Part shown: positions 40,236 through 51,049 of the stretch, one piece after another
Numbering within the stretch: position 1 is the stretch's first letter
Layout of the letters: each line of letters begins with the position of its first letter
DNA from: Flavobacteriaceae bacterium
GTDB taxonomy: Bacteria > Bacteroidota > Bacteroidia > Flavobacteriales > Flavobacteriaceae
Direction of reading: 5' to 3'
NCBI GenBank assembly: GCA_029248185.1
Contig: JAQWJV010000033.1
Location: 53,813-117,812, forward strand
DNA: 64,000 nucleotides
Made by a program: the position numbers and the translations under genes
The notes under the pieces: generated by a model
Told to the model about the DNA's origin: nothing
Databases searched by the model: none
The model's input: the letters and a program-made list of their open reading frames with translations, nothing else

Positions 40236-41087
40236 ATGAAAAAAGCAATAGCTTTGGTGATCTCTGGAGTACTTTTATCCTCTTGTGTATCACAAAAAAA
40301 ATTCACTGAACTAGAAGAATTACAGCAAAACACAAAAAACCTTTTGGATTCAGCAACAGTAAAATTAAATTCATGTAACGAAGAAAAAGAGGCTGCTTTA
40401 GCTTCCTTGGCGACTCTTACTGAACAAAATCAGTTTTTAAAAGCCAATAATCAAGATTTGATCAACAACATTGGTAATCTTACTACTCTTTCTCAAAAAG
40501 GTGCTGAAAATCTTGAAATGTCTTTAGAAAGCATGAAAGAAAAAGACATTCGTATCCAGCGTATGCAAGATGCAGTAACGAAGAAAGACTCTGTTACTCT
40601 TGCCCTAGTTACTAGTCTTAAAGGTGTGTTAGGAAATATGAGTGACGAGGATATTGAAATCAACGTTGAAAAAGGGGTTGTATATGTTTCTATTTCTGAC
40701 AAATTATTGTTCCGTAGTGGAAGTTATACGGTAACTTCTCGCGCGATAGAAGTTTTAGGAAAAGTAGCTACGGTAGTCAATAATAAACCTGAACTTGAAT
40801 TTATGGTTGAAGGTCACACAGATAATGTGCCAATTAAATCTGAGGGTATTGTTGACAACTGGGATCTTTCTGTAAAAAGAGCGACTGCAGTGGTTCGCAT
40901 TCTTGAAAAAGATTTTGGCGTAGCACCTGCACGTATGACAGCTGCTGGAAGAAGTTTTTACATTCCTGTTGCTGACAACGATACAGCTGCAAACCGTGCT
41001 AAAAACAGACGTACTCGAATTGTAGTATTACCTAAATTAGATCAGTTTTATGACTTGATCGAACAAGGAATGCAAGCTGCTCAATAG
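40236..41087 (+). CDS. OmpA-family lipoprotein
   Basis: Lipobox LLSSC; FMVEGHTDNVPIKSEGIVDNWDLSVKRATAVVRIL...RTRIVVLP. Confidence 0.93.
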   Translation: MKKAIALVISGVLLSSCVSQKKFTELEELQQNTKNLLDSATVKLNSCNEEKEAALASLATLTEQNQFLKANNQDLINNIGNLTTLSQKGAENLEMSLESMKEKDIRIQRMQDAVTKKDSVTLALVTSLKGVLGNMSDEDIEINVEKGVVYVSISDKLLFRSGSYTVTSRAIEVLGKVATVVNNKPELEFMVEGHTDNVPIKSEGIVDNWDLSVKRATAVVRILEKDFGVAPARMTAAGRSFYIPVADNDTAANRAKNRRTRIVVLPKLDQFYDLIEQGMQAAQ

Positions 41088-41111
41088 TAGTTTAATAAAA
41101 TTATTATAAGT

Positions 41112-41142
41112 AAGGCTGCCCAAAGGGGCGGCCTTTTTTTTT
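41112..41142 (+). terminator. Rho-independent terminator
   Basis: AAGGCTGCCC-AAAG-GGGCGGCCTT followed by T-tract, 25 nt after the OmpA-family stop. Confidence 0.9.
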
Positions 41143-41150
41143 AGCTAATA

Positions 41151-41768
41151 TCAAAAAGGAATTGCTCCTAATCCTTCTCTAACCACCTGAAAAGGTTCAT
41201 CGGTTAAATCCAAAACAGTAGAAGGAATATTTTGCCCGTAGCCATCAGAAAGCATGAGGTCGATCCGTGACTCCCATTGTTCAAAGAGTACTTCAGGATC
41301 AGTGGTATAATCTAAAATCTCATCAGCATCATGGAGTGAGGATGTGATTAAAGGGGCATCCAAAAGCGGTAGCAACTGTTGCAAAATAACATGACTAGAA
41401 ATACGCACGCCAATTGTTTTTCGCTTATGAAAGGGCTTGGGCAACTTGGGTGCAGCATTCATAATTAGAGCATAGGGTCCAGGCAATAGTTTTTTAACCA
41501 ATTTAAAAGTAGCTGAATTCATATGTTGAACATACTGTGTCAATTCACGAATATCTTGAAATAAAAAACTGAGAGGAGCCTTTTCAATTTTTATGGCTTT
41601 AATTTTTGCAAATCGGGCAAGCCCTTTTTCATTATTACTCAAGCAACCTAAGCCATAGACCGTATCGGTTGGAAAAATGACCAATCCCCCTTGATTGAGA
41701 ATCCGTGCTGCTTCAGCTAAAAATTTTGGGTTTGGATTATTGGAATAAAACACTCTTAGTTCGGCCAT
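41151..41768 (-). CDS. L-threonylcarbamoyladenylate synthase / Sua5-YciO-YrdC family
   Basis: ILNQGGLVIFPTDTVYGLGC; KIEKAPLSFLFQDI; PGPYALIMNA. Confidence 0.9.
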   Translation of the reverse strand: MAELRVFYSNNPNPKFLAEAARILNQGGLVIFPTDTVYGLGCLSNNEKGLARFAKIKAIKIEKAPLSFLFQDIRELTQYVQHMNSATFKLVKKLLPGPYALIMNAAPKLPKPFHKRKTIGVRISSHVILQQLLPLLDAPLITSSLHDADEILDYTTDPEVLFEQWESRIDLMLSDGYGQNIPSTVLDLTDEPFQVVREGLGAIPF

Positions 41769-41769
41769 G

Positions 41770-44097
41770 CTATTTAATTTTCAATTTGGCAAAGCGAAGC
41801 AGAAGGTTTTTAACTCCAAATCCTTTAAATGCGATGGCAGCTTTTTTATCTGCCCCCTTCCCTTCTATGGTTTGAACAACTCCTTTTCCAAAGCGAGCAT
41901 GCTCTACTTCCATCCCTTCCGTAAGCACTAAAGCATCTTGTTGTTGTGATGCTACAGCCGGTTCGATTTTACGCAATTTTTTTAATTGAGCGGGTGTAGG
42001 TGTGCTGACAAGTTTTTCTTTGGGGGTATTCTTGGCGGGTTTTGTCCACTGTCTCGGAGAGGTCGGTTCGTCAAAAATCGAAGTATTTATAAGTGGCTTA
42101 AATGAATAATCATCTTTGGGTTTCACTTTGTGTAGATACTGTGGATCTATTTCTTCAATAAATCGGCTGGGTTCTGCATCAATTAATTTACCCCAACGAT
42201 AGCGAGAGAGTGTATAGGACAAGAAAGCTCTTTCCTCCGCTCGTGTTAAAGCCACATAAAATAAACGACGTTCTTCTTCAAGTTCGGTACGGGTATTTAA
42301 ACTCATGGCTGAAGGAAATAAATCTTCTTCCAGTCCAACAATAAATACATAGGGAAACTCTAAGCCTTTAGCAAGGTGAATGGTCATCAAGGCCACGCGA
42401 TCGCTATTGGGATCATCATCTTTGTCTAAATCAGTGGCTAAGGCAACATCTTCTAGAAACTCTGACAAGCTTCCTGTAGCATCGGCTAATTCTTCTTGCC
42501 CTTCCGTGAAATCACGAATACCATTTAAGAGTTCTTCTATATTCTCAATTCGGGCGATACCTTCTGGTGTAGCATCCTTTTTTAATTCCTGAACAAGCCC
42601 AATCTTTTTTGTTACTAAATCTGTAATTTCAAAAGCATTTAAGCTTTCATTTTCAATTTGAAATCGCTGCATTAATGTGGCAAATTCATTCAATTTCAAC
42701 AGCGTTCCTGCATTCAAGGGTAATTGAAGTTCTTTAGCCCTCACAATGGTTTCAAAAAGGGGCAAATTATGTTGCTTTGAACCCACCACAAGTTTATCTA
42801 CCGTGGTTTGACCAATTCCACGCGGTGGGTAATTAATCACTCGCTTTAAACTTTCTTCATCCTTAGGATTAACAAGCATCCGTAAATACGCTAGAATATC
42901 TTTAATCTCCTTTCGCTGATAAAAAGACAATCCCCCGTAAATTCGATAAGGAATATCACGTTTCCGTAATGCATCTTCCATGGCTCTAGATTGCGCATTG
43001 GTTCGATATAAAATGGCAAAATCTGCGTTTTTGCGTTGTTCTTGCATTTTAAAATCAAAAATGTTTGACGCCACATGACGTCCTTCTTCTGCATCTGTCG
43101 CTAAACGATTTACTTGTATCGATTCCCCTTGGGTATTCGATGTCCATACCACTTTATCAATTTTAGTTTTATTGTGGCTGATGATGGAATTTGCCGCATT
43201 GACAATGGTTTTAGTGGAACGATAATTTTGTTCCAAACGATATAATGCTACTGCATCATAATCCTTTTGAAAATTCAAGATGTTGTTGATATTTGCTCCA
43301 CGAAAAGCATAAATACTCTGTGCGTCATCTCCCACCACACAAATATTCTGATAGCGGTCAGATAAAGCTCTTACAATCAAATACTGAGAATGATTGGTGT
43401 CTTGATACTCATCGACCAAAATATATCGAAATCGCTCTTGGTATTTGGCCAATACCTCAGGATAACGATTTAATAATTCATTCGTCCGAAGCAATAAATC
43501 ATCAAAATCCATGGCGCCTGCCTTAAAACAGCGTTCAACATATTCTTTATAAATCGCTCCCATTTGAGGTCTCCTGGATAAGGCGTCGGACTCTTGCAAA
43601 TCCGAATCATTGAAATAGGCTTTAACGGTAATTAAACTATTTTTAAAGGCAGAGATGCGGCTCCTTACTTGTTTGTATTTGTAAATATCCTTATCCAATC
43701 CCATTTCTTTGATTATAGAAGAAATCAGGCGATCAGAATCTTGGGTGTCATAGATAGTGAAATTGGAAGGAAATCCTAGTTTGTCTGCTTCTTGTCTTAA
43801 AATACGTGCAAAGACAGAGTGAAAAGTGCCCATCCACAGGTTTTTAGCTTCTCCCGCTCCCACCAATTCACCAATTCGAGCTTTCATTTCGCGTGCCGCT
43901 TTATTGGTAAAGGTTAAGGCTAGAATAGAAAAAGAATCTACCCCAGAAGCCATCAAATGGGCAATTCGATAGGTCAAAACACGGGTTTTTCCAGAACCTG
44001 CCCCTGCAATCACGATCAATGGACCTTCTTTGTGTAATACAGGCGCTCTTTGCGCTTCATTTAAAGTGTCTATATAAGCTTTTTCTGGATCTTCCAT
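41770..44097 (-). CDS. UvrD/PcrA-type 3'-5' DNA helicase
   Basis: VIAGAGSGKTRVLTYRIAHL; ILVDEYQDTNHSQYLIV; VGDDAQSIYAFRGAN; ATTLD-like IHLAKGLEFPYVFIVGLEEDLFP. Confidence 0.95.
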   Translation of the reverse strand: MEDPEKAYIDTLNEAQRAPVLHKEGPLIVIAGAGSGKTRVLTYRIAHLMASGVDSFSILALTFTNKAAREMKARIGELVGAGEAKNLWMGTFHSVFARILRQEADKLGFPSNFTIYDTQDSDRLISSIIKEMGLDKDIYKYKQVRSRISAFKNSLITVKAYFNDSDLQESDALSRRPQMGAIYKEYVERCFKAGAMDFDDLLLRTNELLNRYPEVLAKYQERFRYILVDEYQDTNHSQYLIVRALSDRYQNICVVGDDAQSIYAFRGANINNILNFQKDYDAVALYRLEQNYRSTKTIVNAANSIISHNKTKIDKVVWTSNTQGESIQVNRLATDAEEGRHVASNIFDFKMQEQRKNADFAILYRTNAQSRAMEDALRKRDIPYRIYGGLSFYQRKEIKDILAYLRMLVNPKDEESLKRVINYPPRGIGQTTVDKLVVGSKQHNLPLFETIVRAKELQLPLNAGTLLKLNEFATLMQRFQIENESLNAFEITDLVTKKIGLVQELKKDATPEGIARIENIEELLNGIRDFTEGQEELADATGSLSEFLEDVALATDLDKDDDPNSDRVALMTIHLAKGLEFPYVFIVGLEEDLFPSAMSLNTRTELEEERRLFYVALTRAEERAFLSYTLSRYRWGKLIDAEPSRFIEEIDPQYLHKVKPKDDYSFKPLINTSIFDEPTSPRQWTKPAKNTPKEKLVSTPTPAQLKKLRKIEPAVASQQQDALVLTEGMEVEHARFGKGVVQTIEGKGADKKAAIAFKGFGVKNLLLRFAKLKIK

Positions 44098-44186
44098 ATC
44101 GACTTTAAAAGTAGGGATTTCCTTATTTTTAAATTCTTTTCATCGAATTAATTATAAACATCTATATTTAAAAAAAAATATACATT

Positions 44187-45467
44187 TTGAAACATCCTTT
44201 ATCCTTTTTTACAGTTGGTTTTATTCTCTTTGCAACCCCTGGCTTTGCTCAAATTAACGATAGCCTATTTGATGCATTAGAATCTAAAGTAATGGAATGG
44301 AGGCATCACATTCATCAGAATCCCGAACTATCCAATCGAGAATTTAAAACCGCAGAATATGTAGCGGCTCATTTAAAAAGTTTGGGCATTAAAGTTGAAA
44401 CAGGAGTAGCCCATACAGGAGTGGTAGGGATTTTAAAAGGGAAGCGTAAAGGAAAAGTTGTGGCTCTCCGGGCCGATATGGACGCCTTGCCTGTTCTCGA
44501 ACGCAATGACCTCCCCTATAGATCAAAGGTCACTTCTGTTTTTAACGGACAAGAAACTGGAGTAATGCATGCCTGTGGTCACGATACTCATGTAGCTATT
44601 TTAATGGGAGTAGCCGAAATATTATCTCAAAACAGAGATTTTGCGGGTACTGTTAAATTCATTTTTCAACCCGCCGAAGAGGGTGCGCCTCCGGGAGAAG
44701 AGGGCGGAGCGAAGCTAATGGTAAAAGAAGGTGTCTTAGACAATCCCAAGGTGGATGCAATTTTTGGTTTGCACATTAATTCTGGCACCCATGTAGGAAA
44801 AATTTCTTACAAACCGGGAGGGATGATGGCGGCATCACAGCGTTTTGTGATCCATGTAAAAGGAAAACAAGCTCATGGTTCTACACCCTGGCAAAGCGTC
44901 GATCCAATTGTGGCAAGTGCTCAAATAATTAATGGATTACAAACCCTTATCAGTCGCGAATCCCAACTAACCAAAGAGGGGGCTGTTATTTCTGTAGGAT
45001 CTATCCATTCAGGGATTCGTTTCAACATCATTCCTGAAAGCTTAGAAATGATCGGAACAATTCGGACGCTGGACAAAGACATGAAAGAACTGATCCGCAG
45101 ACGAATGCTCGAAATGGTTCCCGCTATAGCCAAAGCTTACAGAGCTGAAGCTACAGTTCAAATAGAAGATGGAGCAGATATCACATTCAACAACTTGGCC
45201 TTGACCCAACAAATGATTCCAACCTTGCAAAAAGTAGCAGGGGAAGACAAAGTAATTGAAATAGATGCCATTACTGGAGCAGAAGATTTTTCCTATTTCC
45301 AAAATGAAGTCCCTGGTTTCTTTTTCTTTCTTGGAGGCACCCCCTTGGACATGAACGAGGCTGAAGCACCTTCACATCATACTCCCTCTTTTATGGTAGA
45401 CGATGCGGGTATGAAATTAGGGTTAAAAGCGCTAACCCAATTAACACTTGACTTTTTTAAGGAGTAG
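44187..45467 (+). CDS. M20-family amidohydrolase with signal peptide
   Basis: WRHHIHQNPELSNREFKTAEYVA; HACGHDTHVAILMGVAEIL; FIFQPAEEGAPPGEEGGA; AEDFSYFQNEVPGFFFFLG. Confidence 0.93.
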   Translation: MKHPLSFFTVGFILFATPGFAQINDSLFDALESKVMEWRHHIHQNPELSNREFKTAEYVAAHLKSLGIKVETGVAHTGVVGILKGKRKGKVVALRADMDALPVLERNDLPYRSKVTSVFNGQETGVMHACGHDTHVAILMGVAEILSQNRDFAGTVKFIFQPAEEGAPPGEEGGAKLMVKEGVLDNPKVDAIFGLHINSGTHVGKISYKPGGMMAASQRFVIHVKGKQAHGSTPWQSVDPIVASAQIINGLQTLISRESQLTKEGAVISVGSIHSGIRFNIIPESLEMIGTIRTLDKDMKELIRRRMLEMVPAIAKAYRAEATVQIEDGADITFNNLALTQQMIPTLQKVAGEDKVIEIDAITGAEDFSYFQNEVPGFFFFLGGTPLDMNEAEAPSHHTPSFMVDDAGMKLGLKALTQLTLDFFKE

Positions 45468-46344
45468 CAGAAAGCTTCTTCGCATGCTCCCAACCCATTT
45501 GCCACCATTCTTCCATTTTTATTTTATTAAAAATTAGGGAGTTTGTCGTTAAAACTTTTGGAGTATAAAAGACACGAAGTATTGCATTATAATCTTCTGC
45601 GATTAACTTCCCAATATGCATATTTTGAATTTCAATTCGATCTGAAATAAATCCAAAAATACTTCCCAAGGCATCAAATACATTTCTGGCGTGCAAGCGA
45701 TTGGTGTGTTGAAATTGAGTATCCAACAAAATAGCATCTACATGAGTTGCCCCTCTTCGTATAGCTTCTTCTATAGGAATGATACAACCTAAACCACCAT
45801 CAGCATATTCACATCCATTTTTAACCACCAGAGTCATGAAAGGAACAAAATTACAAGAAATCCAAATCCAATCTAAAAACTCTTCATAACAACAATCTTT
45901 CAAACGCTTATATTCCACAGTATTTGCAGTTAGGTTAGAAACACAGACTATAATTTCTTTACTTGTTTCTTTTAAAGAAGTAAAATTTGATTCCGGAAAC
46001 TCTTTGGAAAGTAACTTTCTAAGGTTATTGCTCTCTCCAAAAGTTTTTCTTCCTCGAATAAAGTTTTTAAGGACATTGAAATGATTTATTTTAATGCGCT
46101 CCTCCCCTTCTTTTTTTACGATCAGATAAGGACAGTTATCAAAAATACTTTTCTGATTGACACGTGTAAAAGCGCTTTTTATCTCTTTTATTTTATTCAA
46201 GGCTAAGTGTGAAACCAATAGACTGCCCGTAGAAGTCCCTAAGAAAAAATCATATTTTTGCTTTTCTTCTTCTATTAAATATTGGGATACTCCCCCTGCA
46301 AAAGCCCCCTTGCTTCCACCTCCAGAAATAACTAATGCTCTCAT
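45457..46344 (-). CDS. Patatin-like phospholipase
   Basis: ALVISGGGSKGAFAGGV; FLGTSTGSLL (GxSxG); YADGGLG (Asp of dyad); ATG at 46344 preferred. Confidence 0.88.
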   Translation of the reverse strand: MRALVISGGGSKGAFAGGVSQYLIEEEKQKYDFFLGTSTGSLLVSHLALNKIKEIKSAFTRVNQKSIFDNCPYLIVKKEGEERIKINHFNVLKNFIRGRKTFGESNNLRKLLSKEFPESNFTSLKETSKEIIVCVSNLTANTVEYKRLKDCCYEEFLDWIWISCNFVPFMTLVVKNGCEYADGGLGCIIPIEEAIRRGATHVDAILLDTQFQHTNRLHARNVFDALGSIFGFISDRIEIQNMHIGKLIAEDYNAILRVFYTPKVLTTNSLIFNKIKMEEWWQMGWEHAKKLSATP

Positions 46345-46416
46345 TTGATTATTATTTGGGATTACTATTCTAAATTTACACTCTTTCTTGTTCAAAAGTA
46401 CTTGTTTTAAAGATAA

Positions 46417-48516
46417 ATGGATTCAATGCAAACTGAAATAGCGTATTTAAAGGGGGTAGGTCCTGAACGTGCGCGTTTGCTAAAGGAAGAACTCAATATT
46501 AAAACCTTTCAAGATTTACTCCATTTTTTTCCGAACCGCTATATTGATCGCAGTCGATTTCACCCAATCAACCAGCTTCCCAACACCAATGCGGAAGTCC
46601 AGATCAAAGGAGTGATCACTTCTATTGAGTGTGTTCAACAAAAAAGAGGAAAGCGGATGGTCGCTCATTTTCAAGACGAAACAGGGAGCATGCAATTGGT
46701 TTGGTTTCGTGGCTATCAATGGCTGAGAGATAGTATGCGATTGAATCAACCTTATGTTATTTTTGGTCGGATTAACTGGTTCAAGGGTCAGGCAAGTATG
46801 CCCCACCCTGAAATGGAATTGGAACATGTTTTTCAACAAGGAGTGAAAGCTGCTTTTTATCCGATTTATCCTTCCTCTGAAAAATTAATCAATAAAGGGG
46901 TGTCACAAAGGGTCATTCAAAAATTAGTTGCTAGCCTTCTACAAAATAAAGAGGCTGTGTTTTCTGAAACTTTACCTCAATATTTATTAGACCACTTTAA
47001 GCTGATTTCAAAAAAAGAGGCACTACATCAAGTACATTATCCTTCTACACAAAATTTACTTTCAAGAGCGCAAATGCGTTTGAAATTTGAAGAGTTTTTT
47101 TATATGCAATTGCAATTGATTTTAAAAAATCATCAACGAAAGCAGAAGATAAAAGGACATGTATTTGCAGCAGTAGGATCAGTTTTTAGAAACTTTTTTG
47201 AGAATCACCTCCCTTTTACGCTTACCGAAGCCCAAAAACGAGTTGTGAAAGAAATCCGAACTGATTTGGGAACGGGACGACAAATGAATAGGTTATTACA
47301 AGGCGATGTAGGTTCTGGAAAAACAATTGTTGCTCTATTATCGATGTTAATTGCCATTGACAATGGTTTTCAGGCAACCTTAGTTGCTCCAACGGAAATC
47401 CTAGCACAACAACACTATCAGTCCTTAAAAGCACTTCTGGAAGGGACAGGGGTTCAATGTGATTTGCTTACAGGTAGTAGCTCAAAAAAGGAACGCATTG
47501 TTTTACATCAAGCTTTAGAATCTGGAACGCTTTCCATCTTAGTTGGAACTCATGCTGTTTTTGAAGAAAAAGTACAGTTTCACAATTTAGGTTTAGCCAT
47601 AATTGATGAACAACATCGTTTTGGTGTTGCTCAGCGTGCCAAATTATGGCAAAAAAATGACATTCCTCCCCATGTTTTAGTGATGACTGCAACTCCAATA
47701 CCAAGAACCTTAGCCATGAGCATCTATGGTGATTTAGACATTTCTATTATAGACACCTTACCGCCTGGAAGAAAACCAATTAAAACATTACATCGCTTTG
47801 ACAACAATAGGCTTGCTGTTTTTGGCTTTGTTAAAGATCAAATTGAATTGGGACGTCAGGTGTATATCGTGTATCCATTGATCCAAGAATCTGAAACTTT
47901 AGATTATAAAGATCTAATGGATGGTTATGAAAGTATCTCACGAAGTTTCCCTCCTCCAAAGCATCAAATCAGTATTGTTCATGGAAAAATGAAATCAGAG
48001 GATAAAGCCTATGAAATGGAACGCTTTGTTCAGGGTAAAACACAAATCATGGTAGCAACTACTGTAATCGAAGTGGGAGTAAATGTTCCAAATGCATCGG
48101 TTATGATTATAGAAAGTGCAGAGCGTTTTGGCTTATCTCAACTGCATCAGCTTCGTGGACGCGTAGGAAGAGGTTCGGATCAAAGTTATTGCATCTTAAT
48201 GAGTGGATCAAAACTTTCAGAGGAAGGGAAAACACGCTTACAAACTATGGTTAAAAGTAATGACGGTTTTGAAATTGCAGAAGTTGATTTACGCCTTCGA
48301 GGACCTGGAAACTTAATGGGAACTCAACAAAGCGGGGTGTTACAACTCAAAATTGCTGATGTAATTAAAGATCCCGAATTATTAAAAGCGGCACGCGATA
48401 CGGCGCAGCAAATCATTAAAAAAGATGCAGCATTTAACAACAAGGATCATCAAGTGATTAAGCGTACACTTTCTGCATTGCGATTTGATTCTAATATTTG
48501 GAATTTCATAAGTTAA
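46417..48516 (+). CDS. recG: ATP-dependent DNA helicase RecG
   Basis: YLKGVGPERARLLKEELNIKTFQDLLHFFPNRYIDRS; LLQGDVGSGKTIVALLSMLIAI; IIDEQHRFGVAQR; QLHQLRGRVGRG. Confidence 0.97.
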   Translation: MDSMQTEIAYLKGVGPERARLLKEELNIKTFQDLLHFFPNRYIDRSRFHPINQLPNTNAEVQIKGVITSIECVQQKRGKRMVAHFQDETGSMQLVWFRGYQWLRDSMRLNQPYVIFGRINWFKGQASMPHPEMELEHVFQQGVKAAFYPIYPSSEKLINKGVSQRVIQKLVASLLQNKEAVFSETLPQYLLDHFKLISKKEALHQVHYPSTQNLLSRAQMRLKFEEFFYMQLQLILKNHQRKQKIKGHVFAAVGSVFRNFFENHLPFTLTEAQKRVVKEIRTDLGTGRQMNRLLQGDVGSGKTIVALLSMLIAIDNGFQATLVAPTEILAQQHYQSLKALLEGTGVQCDLLTGSSSKKERIVLHQALESGTLSILVGTHAVFEEKVQFHNLGLAIIDEQHRFGVAQRAKLWQKNDIPPHVLVMTATPIPRTLAMSIYGDLDISIIDTLPPGRKPIKTLHRFDNNRLAVFGFVKDQIELGRQVYIVYPLIQESETLDYKDLMDGYESISRSFPPPKHQISIVHGKMKSEDKAYEMERFVQGKTQIMVATTVIEVGVNVPNASVMIIESAERFGLSQLHQLRGRVGRGSDQSYCILMSGSKLSEEGKTRLQTMVKSNDGFEIAEVDLRLRGPGNLMGTQQSGVLQLKIADVIKDPELLKAARDTAQQIIKKDAAFNNKDHQVIKRTLSALRFDSNIWNFIS

Positions 48517-48535
48517 AAATGGCCAAAGAGATTCT

Positions 48536-48543
48536 TATATTTG
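48536..48543 (+). promoter_or_regulatory. -7 element TATATTTG upstream of pheT
   Basis: TAnnTTTG motif 28 nt upstream of 48571. Confidence 0.45.
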
Positions 48544-48570
48544 CATTTATAAATTGAAAAGACACATTCA

Positions 48571-50979
48571 TTGAAAATATCCTATAACTGGTTACAGCAA
48601 TTTCTTAAAATAGATCTTCCGATTGAGGAAATCTCCGTTCTCCTCACTGATTTAGGTCTCGAGGTAGAAGGAACGCAACATTTTGAAAGCATTAAAGGGG
48701 GGTTAAAAGGAGTAATCGTAGGTGAGGTGATTTCCTGCGAACAGCATCCCAATGCAGATCGGCTTAAAAAAACGGAAGTTCATCTAGGGAATAACGAAAT
48801 TGTTCCCATTGTTTGTGGAGCACCCAATGTAGCAAAAGGTCAAAAAGTACTTGTTGCCACCGTGGGAACTACCCTTTCCATGCAAGATGGAAACTCTTTA
48901 AAAATCAGCAAAAGTAAAATTCGTGGTGAAGTAAGCATGGGAATGATTTGTGCTGAAGATGAATTAGGTTTGGGAGAAAGCCATGCGGGTATTATGGTAC
49001 TAGATGAAACACTCCAACCAGGTACAGCAGCGGCTAGTTTATTTGAATTAGAAGAAGATTATGTATTTGAAATTGGTTTAACCCCTAATCGAGCTGATGC
49101 GATGAGTCATATGGGAGTCGCACGAGATTTAAAAGCGATTTGTATGTTGAAAAACATCCCGTTTGAATGGGCGTTTCCCGAAACTTCTTCTTTTCATGTG
49201 GATAACAATCAAAAAGTCATTAAAGTTGATGTACAAGATAGTGCCAAATGCAGCCAATATTATGGTCTTACTCTTTCAGGTATTAGGGTAGCCCCCTCAC
49301 CTACATGGCTCCAAAACCGACTGAAAGCCATTGGCATCGGGCCAAAAAATAATGTAGTAGACATTACTAATTATGTATTACACGAACTGGGGCAGCCGCT
49401 TCATGCTTTTGATGCCGATAAAATAGAAAAGGAAATCGTTGTCAAAACCTGTTCCAATAAAACCGCTTTTACCACTTTAGACGGAACTGTAAGGGAATTA
49501 GTGGAGGAGGATTTAATGATATGTGATACTGAAAAACCACTTTGTATTGCAGGTATTTTTGGAGGTCTTGATTCTGGTGTTTCTGAGGAAACAACTTCAG
49601 TCTTTTTAGAAAGCGCCTATTTTGATCCAGTAAGTATCCGGAAAACTGCAAAACGTCATGCCTTAAACACAGATGCTTCATTTCGTTTTGAACGTGGTAT
49701 TGATCCGGAAATCGGAATTATCGCCTTGAAACGTGCTGCAATCCTGATTAAAAAAATAGCCGGAGGAGAGATAACCAGTGATCTTCAAGATTTTGCCAAA
49801 CCCTTGGATAAACCCAATCAAATTTTCTTGAGTTTTGACGTGTTAGAGCAAACTATTGGTCAACCTATTGAGCAAAAGGATTTAACCACAATCTTAAATG
49901 CACTTGAAATTAACATAAATAATGTATCAGAAACTGGAATTGGCATGACCATTCCCAGGTATCGTGTCGATGTTACCCGACCCGCAGATATTATTGAAGA
50001 AATACTAAGAGTTTATGGGTATAATAACCTAGAAGACAAACCCTTACGGTACGAAGCAAATCCACCCTACAACTGGAAAGATTCTTATAAATTAGAAGCT
50101 ACAATCGCTCAAAAACTGACAGGACACGGATATATGGAGATCATGAACAACTCCTTAACTTCTCCTGAGTATGGCGCTGATTTTCACGACCCTGTTACTT
50201 TGGTAAATCCACTGGGAAAAGAATTGGCATTACTGCGTCAATCCCTACTATACAATGCACTAGAAGTAGTGTCATTTAATTTGAACAGACAAAATAAAAA
50301 CTTAAAGCTTTTTGAATTTGGATCTATCTATGGTAAAAAGAATGAGGCCTTTGTTGAAGCAAAACGCCTGAGTATTGTCTTGGTGGGAGATGCTTTAGAG
50401 TCAAACTGGGATCTGAACAAAGCTCCTAGTAATTTCTTTTATGGAAAAGGAGTTATTCAAGATATGTTTGCGAGTGTGGGTATTGCTGATATCGAATGGA
50501 CAGAACAGCAGCATCCTCACTTTGATGAAGCTTTCCAAATTACTTATCGCAAAAAGAATTTGGGTATATACGGTTTGGTTTCAAAAGCATTAGGCAATTC
50601 CTTTGGCATCGATCAAGAGGTTTATTTAGCTGAATTGAATTGGGAAGACTTTATGGAAAAGGCTTATAATCAACCCCTACGATATGAAGAAGTTTCAAAA
50701 TTTCCTCATGTCCGAAGAGATTTTGCCCTTTTATTAGAAAATGCAATTCATTTTGATGCGCTCAAAGAAACAGCCTTAAAAACCGATCGTAAAATCCTTA
50801 AAGAGGTTCGTTTGTTTGATGTATATGAAGGTAAAAATCTAGAAAAGGGTAAGAAATCCTATGGTTTAAGCTTTACATTTCAAGATAAAAACAAGACATT
50901 AACCGATAAACAGGTAGATAAAGTAATGGATAAATTGAAACAAAATTTCGAAAAGGAGTACGGTGCACAACTGCGCTAA
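48571..50979 (+). CDS. pheT: Phenylalanine--tRNA ligase subunit beta
   Basis: MKISYNWLQQFLKIDLPIEEIS; HPNADRLKKTEVHLG; DITNYVLHELGQPLHAFDADKI; FRFERGIDP. TTG start. Confidence 0.97.
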   Translation: MKISYNWLQQFLKIDLPIEEISVLLTDLGLEVEGTQHFESIKGGLKGVIVGEVISCEQHPNADRLKKTEVHLGNNEIVPIVCGAPNVAKGQKVLVATVGTTLSMQDGNSLKISKSKIRGEVSMGMICAEDELGLGESHAGIMVLDETLQPGTAAASLFELEEDYVFEIGLTPNRADAMSHMGVARDLKAICMLKNIPFEWAFPETSSFHVDNNQKVIKVDVQDSAKCSQYYGLTLSGIRVAPSPTWLQNRLKAIGIGPKNNVVDITNYVLHELGQPLHAFDADKIEKEIVVKTCSNKTAFTTLDGTVRELVEEDLMICDTEKPLCIAGIFGGLDSGVSEETTSVFLESAYFDPVSIRKTAKRHALNTDASFRFERGIDPEIGIIALKRAAILIKKIAGGEITSDLQDFAKPLDKPNQIFLSFDVLEQTIGQPIEQKDLTTILNALEININNVSETGIGMTIPRYRVDVTRPADIIEEILRVYGYNNLEDKPLRYEANPPYNWKDSYKLEATIAQKLTGHGYMEIMNNSLTSPEYGADFHDPVTLVNPLGKELALLRQSLLYNALEVVSFNLNRQNKNLKLFEFGSIYGKKNEAFVEAKRLSIVLVGDALESNWDLNKAPSNFFYGKGVIQDMFASVGIADIEWTEQQHPHFDEAFQITYRKKNLGIYGLVSKALGNSFGIDQEVYLAELNWEDFMEKAYNQPLRYEEVSKFPHVRRDFALLLENAIHFDALKETALKTDRKILKEVRLFDVYEGKNLEKGKKSYGLSFTFQDKNKTLTDKQVDKVMDKLKQNFEKEYGAQLR

Positions 50980-51022
50980 TAACTTATTTTAGTTGAGGTT
51001 TTAAAAAGCTATATTTTATTAC

Positions 51023-51030
51023 TATTTTTG
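51023..51030 (+). promoter_or_regulatory. -7 element TATTTTTG
   Basis: TAnnTTTG motif 20 nt upstream of ATG 51050. Confidence 0.4.
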
Positions 51031-51049
51031 TGTTAAATGAGAAGGAATT